From: CANQDT01 sp051878935
GTDB taxonomy: Bacteria; Bacillota; Clostridia; Lachnospirales; Lachnospiraceae
Assembly (NCBI GenBank): GCA_051878935.1
Contig: JBJELB010000020.1
Span: 1-64,000, forward strand
Direction of reading: 5' to 3'
Length of the DNA stretch: 64,000 nucleotides
Below are positions 18,594 to 26,964 of the stretch, in pieces. The first letter of the stretch is position 1, and every line of letters begins with the position of its first letter. A model generated the notes under the pieces. It was not told the origin of the DNA and did not search any database. It saw nothing but the letters and a program-made list of their open reading frames with translations. A program made the translations under genes and the position numbers.

Positions 18594-19620
18594 CCAGTTC
18601 TTCTATCATGTATAATGGTATATCATACAAACCTTCTTGTTCTTTGTAATCAGCCATGGATGTTCGAACGGAACACACTGGCTGATACTTTTCCCGATAT
18701 GCCTTAAGACTCTTGGCTTTTAAGTTCAGCTCCGCTTTTACTTCTACCGGAACAACGAAATCCCCATCATCGATAAGAAAATCAATCTCACAGGAACCTC
18801 TGTCATTTGTATAATAATAGATTTGCAAATCCGAAAGTGTCTTCAGTTGCTGTGCAGCATACTGCTCTGTCAATGCTCCTTTAAACTCCACAAACAGATT
18901 GTCTCCATCCAACAACGCCCGTTGTCGCAATCCTGTCATACAGGAAAGTAATCCAACATCTAATAGAAACAGTTTAAAGGCTTTCATGTCTTCATATGCT
19001 TTTAAAGGGAGATTCGGTTGATTCACACGACTGACCTTATGAACCAAACCACAATCAATCAGCCACATAATGGCTGTTTCATACTCTTTTGCTCTGGCGC
19101 CTTCCCTAACTAATCCATAAATAAACTTTTTATTTTCCTTTGCAAGCTGTGACGGAATGCTGTTCCATACCATACGAATCTTGGGAACAATCTCATGTGG
19201 CGCATGTTTTGAAAAATCCTGTTCATAGGCTGCCAAAATTCGTGATTGAATATTGCGAACTTCATTAAAATCCTGTTCTTGTGAAAAACTCAATACTGCT
19301 TCCGGCATGCCACCAACATAATAATACTGTTTTAATGCTTCCACATATATTTGTTGAAAGCTGCTTATCATATCTGTATCATATTTTTGCAACAAGGAAA
19401 CAAATCGTTCTTTTCCTGTTGCCATTAAGAATTCCTGAAATGATAAAGGAAACAATTTCAAAAATTCAACCTTCCCGACAGAAAAGGATGTTCCTCCATG
19501 CATAGCAATCCCCAACAATGAGCCTGCACACACAATATGATATTGTGGTGCATTCTCGTAAAAGTATTTCAAGCTTGCCAAAGCTTTCGGAACTTCCTGA
19601 ATCTCATCAAAAATGAGCAA
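18571..19620 (-). pseudogene. AAA ATPase with DUF4143, 5'-truncated (349 aa remain)
   Basis: The frame opens at the Walker B strand (LLIFDEIQEVP); the upstream part that should hold Walker A (about 60-90 residues) is absent, and only some 70 bases separate it from the next gene. The remainder is intact: LKYFYENAPQYHIVCAGSLLG, the DUF4143 region and the C-terminal nuclease-like block with CEIDFLI and VPVEVKAE. Such proteins are common orphan ATPases of unknown role in Firmicutes and archaea. Without a P-loop it cannot bind ATP normally. The break coincides with a short direct repeat at 19640-19684. Confidence 0.85.
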
Positions 19621-19639
19621 CGTCTGGTTTGCATCAATT

Positions 19640-19684
19640 TTTTTACAACGAAAAAGTGTTCTATGTTTACATTTTTACAACGAA
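19640..19684. repeat. Short direct repeat at the truncation junction
   Basis: TTTTTACAACGAA occurs at 19640-19652 and again at 19672-19684, 32 bases apart. It lies exactly where the DUF4143 gene loses its 5' end and where the sugar operon ends. A deletion or insertion scar is likely; no insertion sequence is visible. Confidence 0.55.
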
Positions 19685-19688
19685 TACT

Positions 19689-21137
19689 CTACCGGCGAAT
19701 CAACCGTATTGCCATATATTCTCTAGCCGGCAATGGAACCTGCACCCTTCCCGTGTGCACTCCATAATCTTCTACCGTCATATTCCAAGTGTCAATAATC
19801 TCAATCTGATAGGCCTCTTCTCCTAGTTCATAGACACGATAACACGGGCGATGCTCTCCAAAATAATGGAGCTTCACAGAACCATCCTGATTCTCTGCTT
19901 TCAGGTACTCTACCGGATGAAGCTCACCGGAGGTTTTCATAATATCATATAACAAGCCCAGACGTTTGTAACTCTCGCCATATAATTTACCCCCATGAGA
20001 CCACCATATCGTATCATTCAGATAACATTCTCCGTGTCCCGGATGTCCGCCTAATATTACCACCTTCCACATCTTACGAAGCATCTCCTGCGGAGAAATA
20101 TCTCCCCATTCCTGCTCAATGTTTCCTTCATAACACATCTCATCAATGACGATCGGTTTTTTGAATCTGTCACGCCACTTTGGTATATTATCCAGTTCAT
20201 ACTCTCCAGCCATTCTCTGAATGGAGCAATGCGTCACCCACGGCTTACTGAAATCAAACATACGATGGCAATTATGGGTACTGATCATATGATGATATGG
20301 ATCTTCGCTTGTTACTAACTCTCCATAATGATCCCAATTCGCTTCCGGCTTGCTGTGACATAAATCGAATTCATTTGCCAGGCTCCACCATACATTACGA
20401 AATGCCCCATAACGGGCAACCATATATTTGAGATATAAATCATTTGCCCAATCCGGCATAATAGAGAAGCCCCAGCGGTCATATGGATGGAATAAAATGA
20501 TATCTGCTTCCATTCCCAGTTCCATCAGAGCACGTACATTATCATCAATCATACGAAAATACTCTGTATTAAATTTTGAAAAATCCCAATGATTATCCGG
20601 ATGATCCGGTTTGTAATCATTGTATGTAAATTTTCCTATCTGTGAATCGTCCACAGGCGTGCCTTCATATGGGAACAAAATAGGATCACGATAATTATAA
20701 TCATAATGCTTTGGGAAAATGCAGAAACGGATCTTATTAAATGCACTGTTCTTTAACGTTTCCAAGGTTTGTTTCTGTGTTTCCAACGGCTGTCCGACCC
20801 ACGCATAACAGGTCGTTCCAACGGAATAATATGGTGTTTCATCCTGGTATCGCAAGCCCATACCGTCTGCCTGCACCATACCATGACTTGTTGCATCTTC
20901 CACTTCAAAAGTACCCTGAAAGATTTCGTCAGAAAAGCTACCCGAAATCGTATAAGTATACGTTCCTACACCAGAAGGCATAAAGCGTACTTTATAGACA
21001 CCGTCTCCGTCATAAAAACCTCGCACCTTCTTTTGTTCCTGTTCAGAAACAAATTCTCCGAAAATCTCATAATCAATAAATGGATTGCCTTCTGTTTTCC
21101 CTTTACATTCTATTTCGAATATATCCCACTTTTTCAT
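19689..21137 (-). CDS. Putative glycosidase, DUF5060-DUF4038-DUF5605 type (482 aa, cytoplasmic)
   Basis: No signal peptide, so it acts inside the cell. Order: an N-terminal beta-sandwich (about 1-85, DUF5060-like), a TIM-barrel (about 95-400) with the clan-A style acid/base site in WSLANEFDL (E256) and a likely nucleophile in PIVIDEMCYEG (E333), then a small C-terminal beta domain (DUF5605-like). DUF4038 is the fold of GH140 apiosidases, which release D-apiose from RG-II; this protein is a relative, not a clear GH140. Start taken at 21137 because AAAGGAG lies seven bases upstream. Last gene of the isomerase-transketolase-kinase operon, consistent with cutting an imported apiosyl or pentosyl oligosaccharide or glycoside. 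Confidence 0.8.
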   Translation of the reverse strand: MKKWDIFEIECKGKTEGNPFIDYEIFGEFVSEQEQKKVRGFYDGDGVYKVRFMPSGVGTYTYTISGSFSDEIFQGTFEVEDATSHGMVQADGMGLRYQDETPYYSVGTTCYAWVGQPLETQKQTLETLKNSAFNKIRFCIFPKHYDYNYRDPILFPYEGTPVDDSQIGKFTYNDYKPDHPDNHWDFSKFNTEYFRMIDDNVRALMELGMEADIILFHPYDRWGFSIMPDWANDLYLKYMVARYGAFRNVWWSLANEFDLCHSKPEANWDHYGELVTSEDPYHHMISTHNCHRMFDFSKPWVTHCSIQRMAGEYELDNIPKWRDRFKKPIVIDEMCYEGNIEQEWGDISPQEMLRKMWKVVILGGHPGHGECYLNDTIWWSHGGKLYGESYKRLGLLYDIMKTSGELHPVEYLKAENQDGSVKLHYFGEHRPCYRVYELGEEAYQIEIIDTWNMTVEDYGVHTGRVQVPLPAREYMAIRLIRR

Positions 21138-21168
21138 ATCCATTCTCCTTTTTATCTACTGTTACTAT

Positions 21169-22614
21169 TTATAACATACATTTTTTAATTGCATTATCCC
21201 ATAATCGTTTCCTATGATTCCTTTCCTCAGAAGAAATGAAAGGTTGATAAGAACGATAGGTTATGTTTTTAAAAACATCCGGATGATAAATACCCATGGT
21301 AATTCCAGCCATATAAGCTACACCCAAAGCAGATAACTCTTCTGCCGATGATACTGCAATTGGCAATGCACTGATATCTGCCTGAAATTGCATAAGATAT
21401 TCATTTTTTGTAGGTCCCCCATCGACACGCAGGATTTGTAATGGATTGCCGAGTACTTGTTGCATTTGTTCTACGACAGCCAAAACCTGATATGCGATAC
21501 TTTCTACCGTCGCTTTGATTAATTCCTCTTTTCCAGTCATTCGACCCATGCCATAAAACATCGCTTTGGCATCAGAATTCCAATAAGGGGCACCAAGTCC
21601 GGTGAACGCGGGAACCAATACTGTTTCATCCTCCCGATTGGCTTTTTTCAGGTCTTCCATCAATTCTTCCATGGAGGAAATAAGACCAATATCATTCATC
21701 AGCCAACTGATAGAAGCTCCTGCGTAATTGACATTTCCCTCTAACACATAGTTCGTCTGACCATCGATGGACCACGCTATAGAAACTGCCAGACCATGTT
21801 CTCCTGTCATACATTGTTTTCCGGTATTCATCATGATAGAGGAACCTGTTCCATAAGTAGCTTTGACCATACCTGCCTGATGACAACCTTGTGCATATAA
21901 GGCTGCATGAGAATCTCCCATAACAGTGTGGATGGGAATCTCATGTGAAAAATATCCGTCAAAATCAGTCATACCAAAACAATGATTACTATCACATACT
22001 TCCGGTAATTGTTCCATTGAGATTCCAAACATCTCACACAATTCTTTATCCCAGGTCAATGTGTGGATATTGAACAACTGTGTTCTGGATGCATTGGATA
22101 CATCCGTTTTATAAGAATTTCCATTTGTTAACCTGTATACCAGCCATGTATCTATCGTCCCTATACAATAGTTATCGTCATGCTTTACATGGTCTATGAA
22201 CCACTTCATCTTTGCTGCTGGAAAATATGCCGAAATCGGCAGTCCTGTTTTTTCTTTGACTTTTTCTGAATAGCTTACTAATTGCAGTGCTATCGTTTCT
22301 GCTCGATTACATTGCCACACAATTGCATCCTCGTAAGGGACACCCTCTCGGTTCCACATAGCCGTCGTTTCTCTCTGATTGCTAATTCCCAACGCTGCAA
22401 TAGTATCTTTCGAAATCCCTGCCTTTTCAATGACCTCTGGCACTACCTGTAATACATTTTGATAGATTTCTGTAAGATTATGTGATACCCAGCCCTTATC
22501 ATTTACAATCTGCTTATGTTGTCGATCTGCTCTGGCTATCAGTTTTCCTGTTTCATCGAAAAGCACTGCTTTTGTGCCCTGCGTACTCTGATCTAATCCT
22601 ATGATATATTTCAT
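21169..22614 (-). CDS. FGGY-family sugar kinase, glycerol-kinase-like (481 aa); candidate apulose kinase
   Basis: N-terminal FGGY phosphate motif GLDQSTQGTKAVLFDE, then ISNQRETTAMWNREG and AIVWQCNRA, which are closest to the glycerol kinase branch, and the C-terminal ATP site TYGTGSSIMMNTG with FTGLGAPYW and VDGGPTKNEYLMQFQADI. All motifs are intact. In the published D-apiose route, an FGGY kinase phosphorylates D-apulose to apulose 4-phosphate, and the adjacent split transketolase would then use it. Glycerol, xylulose or ribulose are possible alternatives. The ribosome binding site is AGGGTGATAG before ATG; the gap to the transketolase gene is 12 bases. Confidence 0.88.
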   Translation of the reverse strand: MKYIIGLDQSTQGTKAVLFDETGKLIARADRQHKQIVNDKGWVSHNLTEIYQNVLQVVPEVIEKAGISKDTIAALGISNQRETTAMWNREGVPYEDAIVWQCNRAETIALQLVSYSEKVKEKTGLPISAYFPAAKMKWFIDHVKHDDNYCIGTIDTWLVYRLTNGNSYKTDVSNASRTQLFNIHTLTWDKELCEMFGISMEQLPEVCDSNHCFGMTDFDGYFSHEIPIHTVMGDSHAALYAQGCHQAGMVKATYGTGSSIMMNTGKQCMTGEHGLAVSIAWSIDGQTNYVLEGNVNYAGASISWLMNDIGLISSMEELMEDLKKANREDETVLVPAFTGLGAPYWNSDAKAMFYGMGRMTGKEELIKATVESIAYQVLAVVEQMQQVLGNPLQILRVDGGPTKNEYLMQFQADISALPIAVSSAEELSALGVAYMAGITMGIYHPDVFKNITYRSYQPFISSEERNHRKRLWDNAIKKCML

Positions 22615-22626
22615 ACTATCACCCTA

Positions 22627-23553
22627 TTATAACGCCTCTCGAATCACCGTGGCAATTCCCTTATCGTCCAATCCGTAATATTGAAAAATTTCTTTACTGT
22701 TTCCGGGAATGATATGTCCATCCGGCAGTGCAATCTGAATCACTTTCTTTGGACAAGATTTCGATACAATCTGTGCAACCATACTGCCCAAACCGCCAAA
22801 CGGGGAGTGTTCTTCTACAGTTACAAGAAATCGGGACTGCTCTGCCGCTTTAATAATTGCTGCTTCATCAATTGGTTTTAAACAATACATATCCAGGACA
22901 CCCACTCCAATGCCTTCCTGTGCTAACAGTTGCTGAGCCTTCCGTGCATATGGTACCAGTTCACCACAGGCAATAATTGTAGCATCCGTTCCTTCTCCTA
23001 TGACATTCGCTTTGTCCAAGGTAAATGTCATCGTCTCATCATAAACATCTTCGGTAGCCAAACGACTAACACGTACATAAGCTGGTTTTTCATCCTCCAG
23101 CAGTGCTTGTATTAATTTAGATGTTTGAAAGCGGTCACTTGGCAGATAAACTCTCATTTCCGGCAAGGCCGCCATCGCTGCGATATCCTGGCAAGAATGA
23201 TGGGTCATACCCAAAGCACCATAACTAACACCTCCACTGATTCCAACTAATGTTACATTTGTACTCGAATAAGCAACATCGACTTTGACCTGCTCATAGC
23301 TTCTCGTTGATAAGAAACAAGCAGGCGATGCCGCAAATACTTTCTTTCCGCATGCTGCGATTCCGGCTGATACAGAGACTAAATTTTGTTCTGCAATTCC
23401 CATCTCTACAAATTGTTCCGGGTAAGCTTCCGCAAATGGTACTAACGATGCTGAACCACGCGAATCAGAACAAACAACTACAATATCCTTATCTGTTTCG
23501 GCAGCCTGCATTAAAGTATCACAAATGGCTTGTCTATTTGTTATTGTATTCAT
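22627..23553 (-). CDS. Transketolase C-terminal subunit, operon-specific copy (308 aa)
   Basis: Pyrimidine-binding plus C-terminal domain of a split transketolase. It shows VVVCSDSRGSASL, QFVEMGIAEQNLVSVSAGIA (the glutamate that activates ThDP is in MGIAEQN) and the C-terminal VEEHSPFGGLGS. It overlaps the N-terminal subunit by four bases (ATGA). A general transketolase pair lies at the left end of the window, so this second pair probably has a special substrate. By operon context that would be apulose 4-phosphate, for which dedicated two-subunit transketolases (AptA/AptB) are described. Confidence 0.93.
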   Translation of the reverse strand: MNTITNRQAICDTLMQAAETDKDIVVVCSDSRGSASLVPFAEAYPEQFVEMGIAEQNLVSVSAGIAACGKKVFAASPACFLSTRSYEQVKVDVAYSSTNVTLVGISGGVSYGALGMTHHSCQDIAAMAALPEMRVYLPSDRFQTSKLIQALLEDEKPAYVRVSRLATEDVYDETMTFTLDKANVIGEGTDATIIACGELVPYARKAQQLLAQEGIGVGVLDMYCLKPIDEAAIIKAAEQSRFLVTVEEHSPFGGLGSMVAQIVSKSCPKKVIQIALPDGHIIPGNSKEIFQYYGLDDKGIATVIREAL

Positions 23554-24368
23554 GCAAGCACCTCCTCAAGTTCTCTCATCGCTTCCTGATACTGTTTCTC
23601 GGACAACACACCATGGTGCCACTCTTTACAGTTTTCCATAAAAGAAATACCTTTCCCCTTTACCGTGTGTGCCAGTACTACAGAAGGGCTTCCTTTACAC
23701 TCTTTCGCTTTTTGATAAGCCTCTACCAACTGTTGACAATCGTTACCATCTGAAACCTCAATAACATTCCAACCAAAGGCCATAAATTTCTCAGCTAAAT
23801 CATCACTGCTCATGACATCTTTCGTCAACCCACTGATCTGCAGACCATTCAAATCAACCGTTGCACAAAGATTATCTAAACGATAGTGTCCAGCCGCCAT
23901 CATCGCTTCATAATTAGAACCCTCTGCCATTTCTCCATCCCCTAAGACAACATAGGTTCGATAAGAACGTTGATTCATTTTGGCAGCAAGTGCCATTCCC
24001 ACACCAACAGCAATACCATGTCCAAGAGAACCTGCATTCATCTCAATACCAGGTACTTCTGTATTTGGGTGTCCAATATAACGTGACCCAAACCTGCTAA
24101 AGGTTTCTTTCGCTTCTTGTTTATCAAAGAAGCCCAAATCTCCTAACACCATATAAAGAGCATCGACACAATGTCCTTTGCTCAACAAAAAACGGTCTCG
24201 GTCAGCATCAAGAAAATTCTCTGAATTCACATTCATGATTTCATAATACAATACTGTTAAGATATCAATGACACTCAAATCTCCGCCAATATGTCCTGCA
24301 CCGGACAGATATACTTCTTCGACAATATCCTTTCGCAATTCATATGCTTTTTTCATCAATACATCCAT
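23550..24368 (-). CDS. Transketolase N-terminal subunit, operon-specific copy (272 aa)
   Basis: ThDP-binding half, with GAGHIGGDLSVIDIL, SKGHCVDALY, GDGEMAEGSNYEA and VDLNGLQISG. Compared with the paralogue at the left edge, GHPGG has become GHIGG and DNNG has become DLNG, so the active-site surroundings differ while the metal-binding G-D-G and N are kept. GGAGAATAAC precedes the ATG and includes the stop of the isomerase gene one base away. With the following C-terminal subunit it should transfer a two-carbon unit from a ketose phosphate. The likely role is in apulose 4-phosphate cleavage. Confidence 0.93.
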   Translation of the reverse strand: MDVLMKKAYELRKDIVEEVYLSGAGHIGGDLSVIDILTVLYYEIMNVNSENFLDADRDRFLLSKGHCVDALYMVLGDLGFFDKQEAKETFSRFGSRYIGHPNTEVPGIEMNAGSLGHGIAVGVGMALAAKMNQRSYRTYVVLGDGEMAEGSNYEAMMAAGHYRLDNLCATVDLNGLQISGLTKDVMSSDDLAEKFMAFGWNVIEVSDGNDCQQLVEAYQKAKECKGSPSVVLAHTVKGKGISFMENCKEWHHGVLSEKQYQEAMRELEEVLA

Positions 24369-24369
24369 G

Positions 24370-25770
24370 TTATTCTCCTCGAATATAAGCCTTTACTTCT
24401 TCCTCATTGTTATCATATAAATCCGGACTAATCCCTATGTATTTGCATGCTTCGTACAATACCGATACCACATCCTTATGAATTCCTACACAATGATGAA
24501 TATAAGGACCTTCAACAATCTTAGCTTCTAAACGTTTCAGATTCTCAACTTCTGCCCATACATAAGTGCCCTTTGTATAGGGACCATCGACTCCTTTTGC
24601 TTTACCCAACAATAAGGAGTATTCTCCATTATCCCCATCAAACCGGCACAAGGTCATATCTCCGTGTTTTGCTTCGGCTTCCACTGCTCCCGGATGTTCA
24701 AATGCTAATGGATAGCCAATCGTAGGTTTGCATGAAGCACAGGAAATCGGCCACGGTCCACAATGCTGTAGTAATTCGCCATTGTCATTATCCGGATGGC
24801 GAACTGTCCAGTCTGCGAAGAATGTTCTTGCTTCATCCATACCGGCTGCTTCGCACAAAATGGCTGTAATTGCTCCATGGATATCTGTTTCACATACAAC
24901 CGGAAGACCTTCTTCGTTTAATAAAGCATTCGCTGCACATGGCATAATACCAATCTCGTCCTGAAGAGCATTCCAGCATTGAATGGCAATTGCATTGCAT
25001 CCATATTTTTCTGCTAAGGATTTCATGGCAACCTTTAATGCCGCAATATTTTCCAATGCTTCTTCTGAGACCGCAATATGGAAATGCTCTTTGCAGTATG
25101 CGATTACTTTTGCAGCCTCGGTTCCCTCTTCTTTTATTTTTTTCATCTGAGCCGTTAATTCCGGCATTGGAATCGGTGACAATTGAATGTTGAATTTTTC
25201 TAACAATTCACCTTCATTACACATCGTTGACCAAAAATCAAATGGTCTTGGACCAATCTGAAGGATTCTTGTCTGACGAAAAGCCTTTACCACATTGCAT
25301 ACTGCCACAAAGTTACGAACGCCTCGTTCAAATTCCGAATCTGTTAAGCGGCAATTACATAAATAAGTAAACGGAATCTGAAACCTTCTCAACACTTTTC
25401 CTGTCGCAAATAACCCACACTGACTATCACGCAACCGAATCCCGTTTTCATCCGGACGTTCATCTCGTGGTCCCCATAATAAAACAGGAACATTCAATTC
25501 TTTTGCTAAACGGGCAACCTCATATTCCGTTCCGAAATTTCCATGTGGAACGAATAAACCATCAATCTTTGCTTGTTTAAATTTTTCAGTGATTGCAATG
25601 CGATCCTGTTCATCATGCAGTAATCCATCCTCTGCAATATCAGTAATGTCCAGAAACGATACTCCAAGTTCATTGAGCCGTTCTCTTGTTAGATTGGCAT
25701 ATTTCACAGCATCCGGTGCAGAAAAAATGCTTCTTCTCGTTGGTGCAAAACCAATTACAATATTCACCAT
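24370..25770 (-). CDS. L-fucose/L-arabinose-isomerase-like sugar isomerase (466 aa); candidate D-apiose isomerase
   Basis: Shares the overall FucI/AraA-like layout: an N-terminal substrate-binding domain (FVPHGNFGTEYEVARLAKELN, VLLWGPRDERPDENG), a middle domain with RILQIGPRPFDFWS, and a C-terminal domain with acidic and histidine residues (CETDIHGAIT, GPYIHHCVGIHKD). These enzymes interconvert aldoses and ketoses with a divalent metal. The exact sugar is not readable, but a ketose kinase and a dedicated transketolase follow at once, which fits D-apiose to D-apulose. First gene of the operon, preceded by a sigma-A-like promoter overlapped by an inverted repeat. Confidence 0.82.
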   Translation of the reverse strand: MVNIVIGFAPTRRSIFSAPDAVKYANLTRERLNELGVSFLDITDIAEDGLLHDEQDRIAITEKFKQAKIDGLFVPHGNFGTEYEVARLAKELNVPVLLWGPRDERPDENGIRLRDSQCGLFATGKVLRRFQIPFTYLCNCRLTDSEFERGVRNFVAVCNVVKAFRQTRILQIGPRPFDFWSTMCNEGELLEKFNIQLSPIPMPELTAQMKKIKEEGTEAAKVIAYCKEHFHIAVSEEALENIAALKVAMKSLAEKYGCNAIAIQCWNALQDEIGIMPCAANALLNEEGLPVVCETDIHGAITAILCEAAGMDEARTFFADWTVRHPDNDNGELLQHCGPWPISCASCKPTIGYPLAFEHPGAVEAEAKHGDMTLCRFDGDNGEYSLLLGKAKGVDGPYTKGTYVWAEVENLKRLEAKIVEGPYIHHCVGIHKDVVSVLYEACKYIGISPDLYDNNEEEVKAYIRGE

Positions 25771-25803
25771 AGATATCCCCCTTTTTCTCCATATGTTACT
25801 CTC

Positions 25804-25845
25804 ATTATCTAAAAACGCTCACTTAATCACAATAAATAATTAAGT
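25804..25845 (-). promoter_or_regulatory. Promoter and operator of the sugar operon
   Basis: On the minus strand TTGTGA (25832-25827) and GATAAT (25809-25804) are separated by 17 bases, a good sigma-A-type promoter. ACTTAAT (25821-25827) and ATTAAGT (25839-25845) form an inverted repeat across the -35 box, a position expected for a LacI-family repressor. The same half-site occurs near the divergent lacI start. Confidence 0.6.
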
Positions 25846-25861
25846 AAAAATAAATTATTCA

Positions 25862-25889
25862 TTGACTTAATTTACTTAATTTGTTAAGT
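25862..25889 (+). promoter_or_regulatory. Probable lacI promoter with an overlapping operator
   Basis: TTGACT at 25862-25867 is a good -35 box; the -10 region around 25884-25890 is weak. ACTTAA-TTTG-TTAAGT (25874-25889) is an inverted repeat with the same half-site as the operator of the divergent operon, suggesting autoregulation. AGGAGG follows at 25902. Confidence 0.5.
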
Positions 25890-25915
25890 TGATAGCAAAT
25901 AGGAGGTATTCTATC

Positions 25916-26926
25916 ATGGCTATTACAGCAAAAGAACTGGCAAAAAGACTGGGTATATCTACCGCAGCGGTTTCTATGGCATTAAATAATAAACCAGGCG
26001 TAAGTACCGGCACTCGCAAAAAGGTATTTGCTTTGGCAGATGAACTTGGATATGATTTCACAAGGCATACACAACCTATCGAAAAAAAGGGCTCCATTCA
26101 TTTTATTATTTATAAAAAAAATGGTGCCATTGTTAGTGAAACGCCCTTTTTCTCTGAGCTCACACAAGGAATTACCATGGGATGTAAAGATTCCCATTAC
26201 TTTTTAACTATCTCTCAATTATATGAATCCGATCACATCCAGCACTATCTTTCAGAGCTTCTCGCACAAGGTTGTAAAGGAATACTTTTATTAGGAACGG
26301 AATTAACCGAATCAGATTATCACATTTTTCAAAATTTTCCGATTCCGATTGTAGTCTTGGACACTTATTTTGAATCCATTGAAGGAAACTATGTAGTGAT
26401 CAATAATGTTCAAGGAGCATATCTTGCTACTACACACCTGATACAGCAATGCAAATCACAGCCTGGTTATCTGCAATCCTCTTATAGTATTTCAAATTTT
26501 CAAGAACGGGCAGATGGATTTTACAAAGCGATTCGACAAAATGGAATGCCAACCTCCAAGTCCCCAGTTATCCGACTCTCTCCTTCTATGGAGGGGGCTT
26601 ATGCCGATATGAAAGAATTACTATTGGCAGGTGAAGAACCTGCTAAGTGCTATTTTGCTGATAATGATCTCATTGCTGCCGGTGCCATGAAAGCCTTTCG
26701 CGAAGCCGGCTACCGTATTCCGGAGGATATATCGATTGTCGGTTTTGATAATATGCCTATTTGTTCTTATACCGAACCTGAGCTTAGTACCATACATGTA
26801 CCAAAACAATACTATGGACTTATGGCAGTGAAACGATTGATGGAATTATTAGAAGAGCACAATGCCGCACCTGTCAAGCTATCCATTGCGACCTCATTGA
26901 TAAGGAGAAAATCCGTAAAAAAATAG
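25916..26926 (+). CDS. LacI-family transcriptional regulator (336 aa)
   Basis: N-terminal HTH typical of LacI proteins: MAITAKELAKRLGISTAAVS with the hinge helix region KVFALADELGYDF, followed by a periplasmic-binding-protein-like sensor domain (TQGITMGCKDSHYFL, GILLLGTELTE, CYFADNDLIAAGAMKAF, ISIVGFDNMPICSYTEP). Start placed at 25916, where AGGAGG is 8 bases upstream. It is transcribed divergently from the isomerase-transketolase-kinase-glycosidase operon and shares inverted repeats with it, so it most likely represses that operon until the sugar or a phosphorylated intermediate is present. Confidence 0.93.
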   Translation: MAITAKELAKRLGISTAAVSMALNNKPGVSTGTRKKVFALADELGYDFTRHTQPIEKKGSIHFIIYKKNGAIVSETPFFSELTQGITMGCKDSHYFLTISQLYESDHIQHYLSELLAQGCKGILLLGTELTESDYHIFQNFPIPIVVLDTYFESIEGNYVVINNVQGAYLATTHLIQQCKSQPGYLQSSYSISNFQERADGFYKAIRQNGMPTSKSPVIRLSPSMEGAYADMKELLLAGEEPAKCYFADNDLIAAGAMKAFREAGYRIPEDISIVGFDNMPICSYTEPELSTIHVPKQYYGLMAVKRLMELLEEHNAAPVKLSIATSLIRRKSVKK

Positions 26927-26950
26927 AAGCCCTACTCTACAAGGCTTCTA
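26924..26950 (+). terminator. Terminator between lacI and the DUF1015 gene
   Basis: TAGAAGCC and GGCTTCTA form an 8-bp stem, starting at the lacI stop codon, with an A-rich left flank and a T-containing right flank. It can serve both convergent genes. Confidence 0.6.
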
Positions 26951-26964
26951 TTGTATTGATGCTT

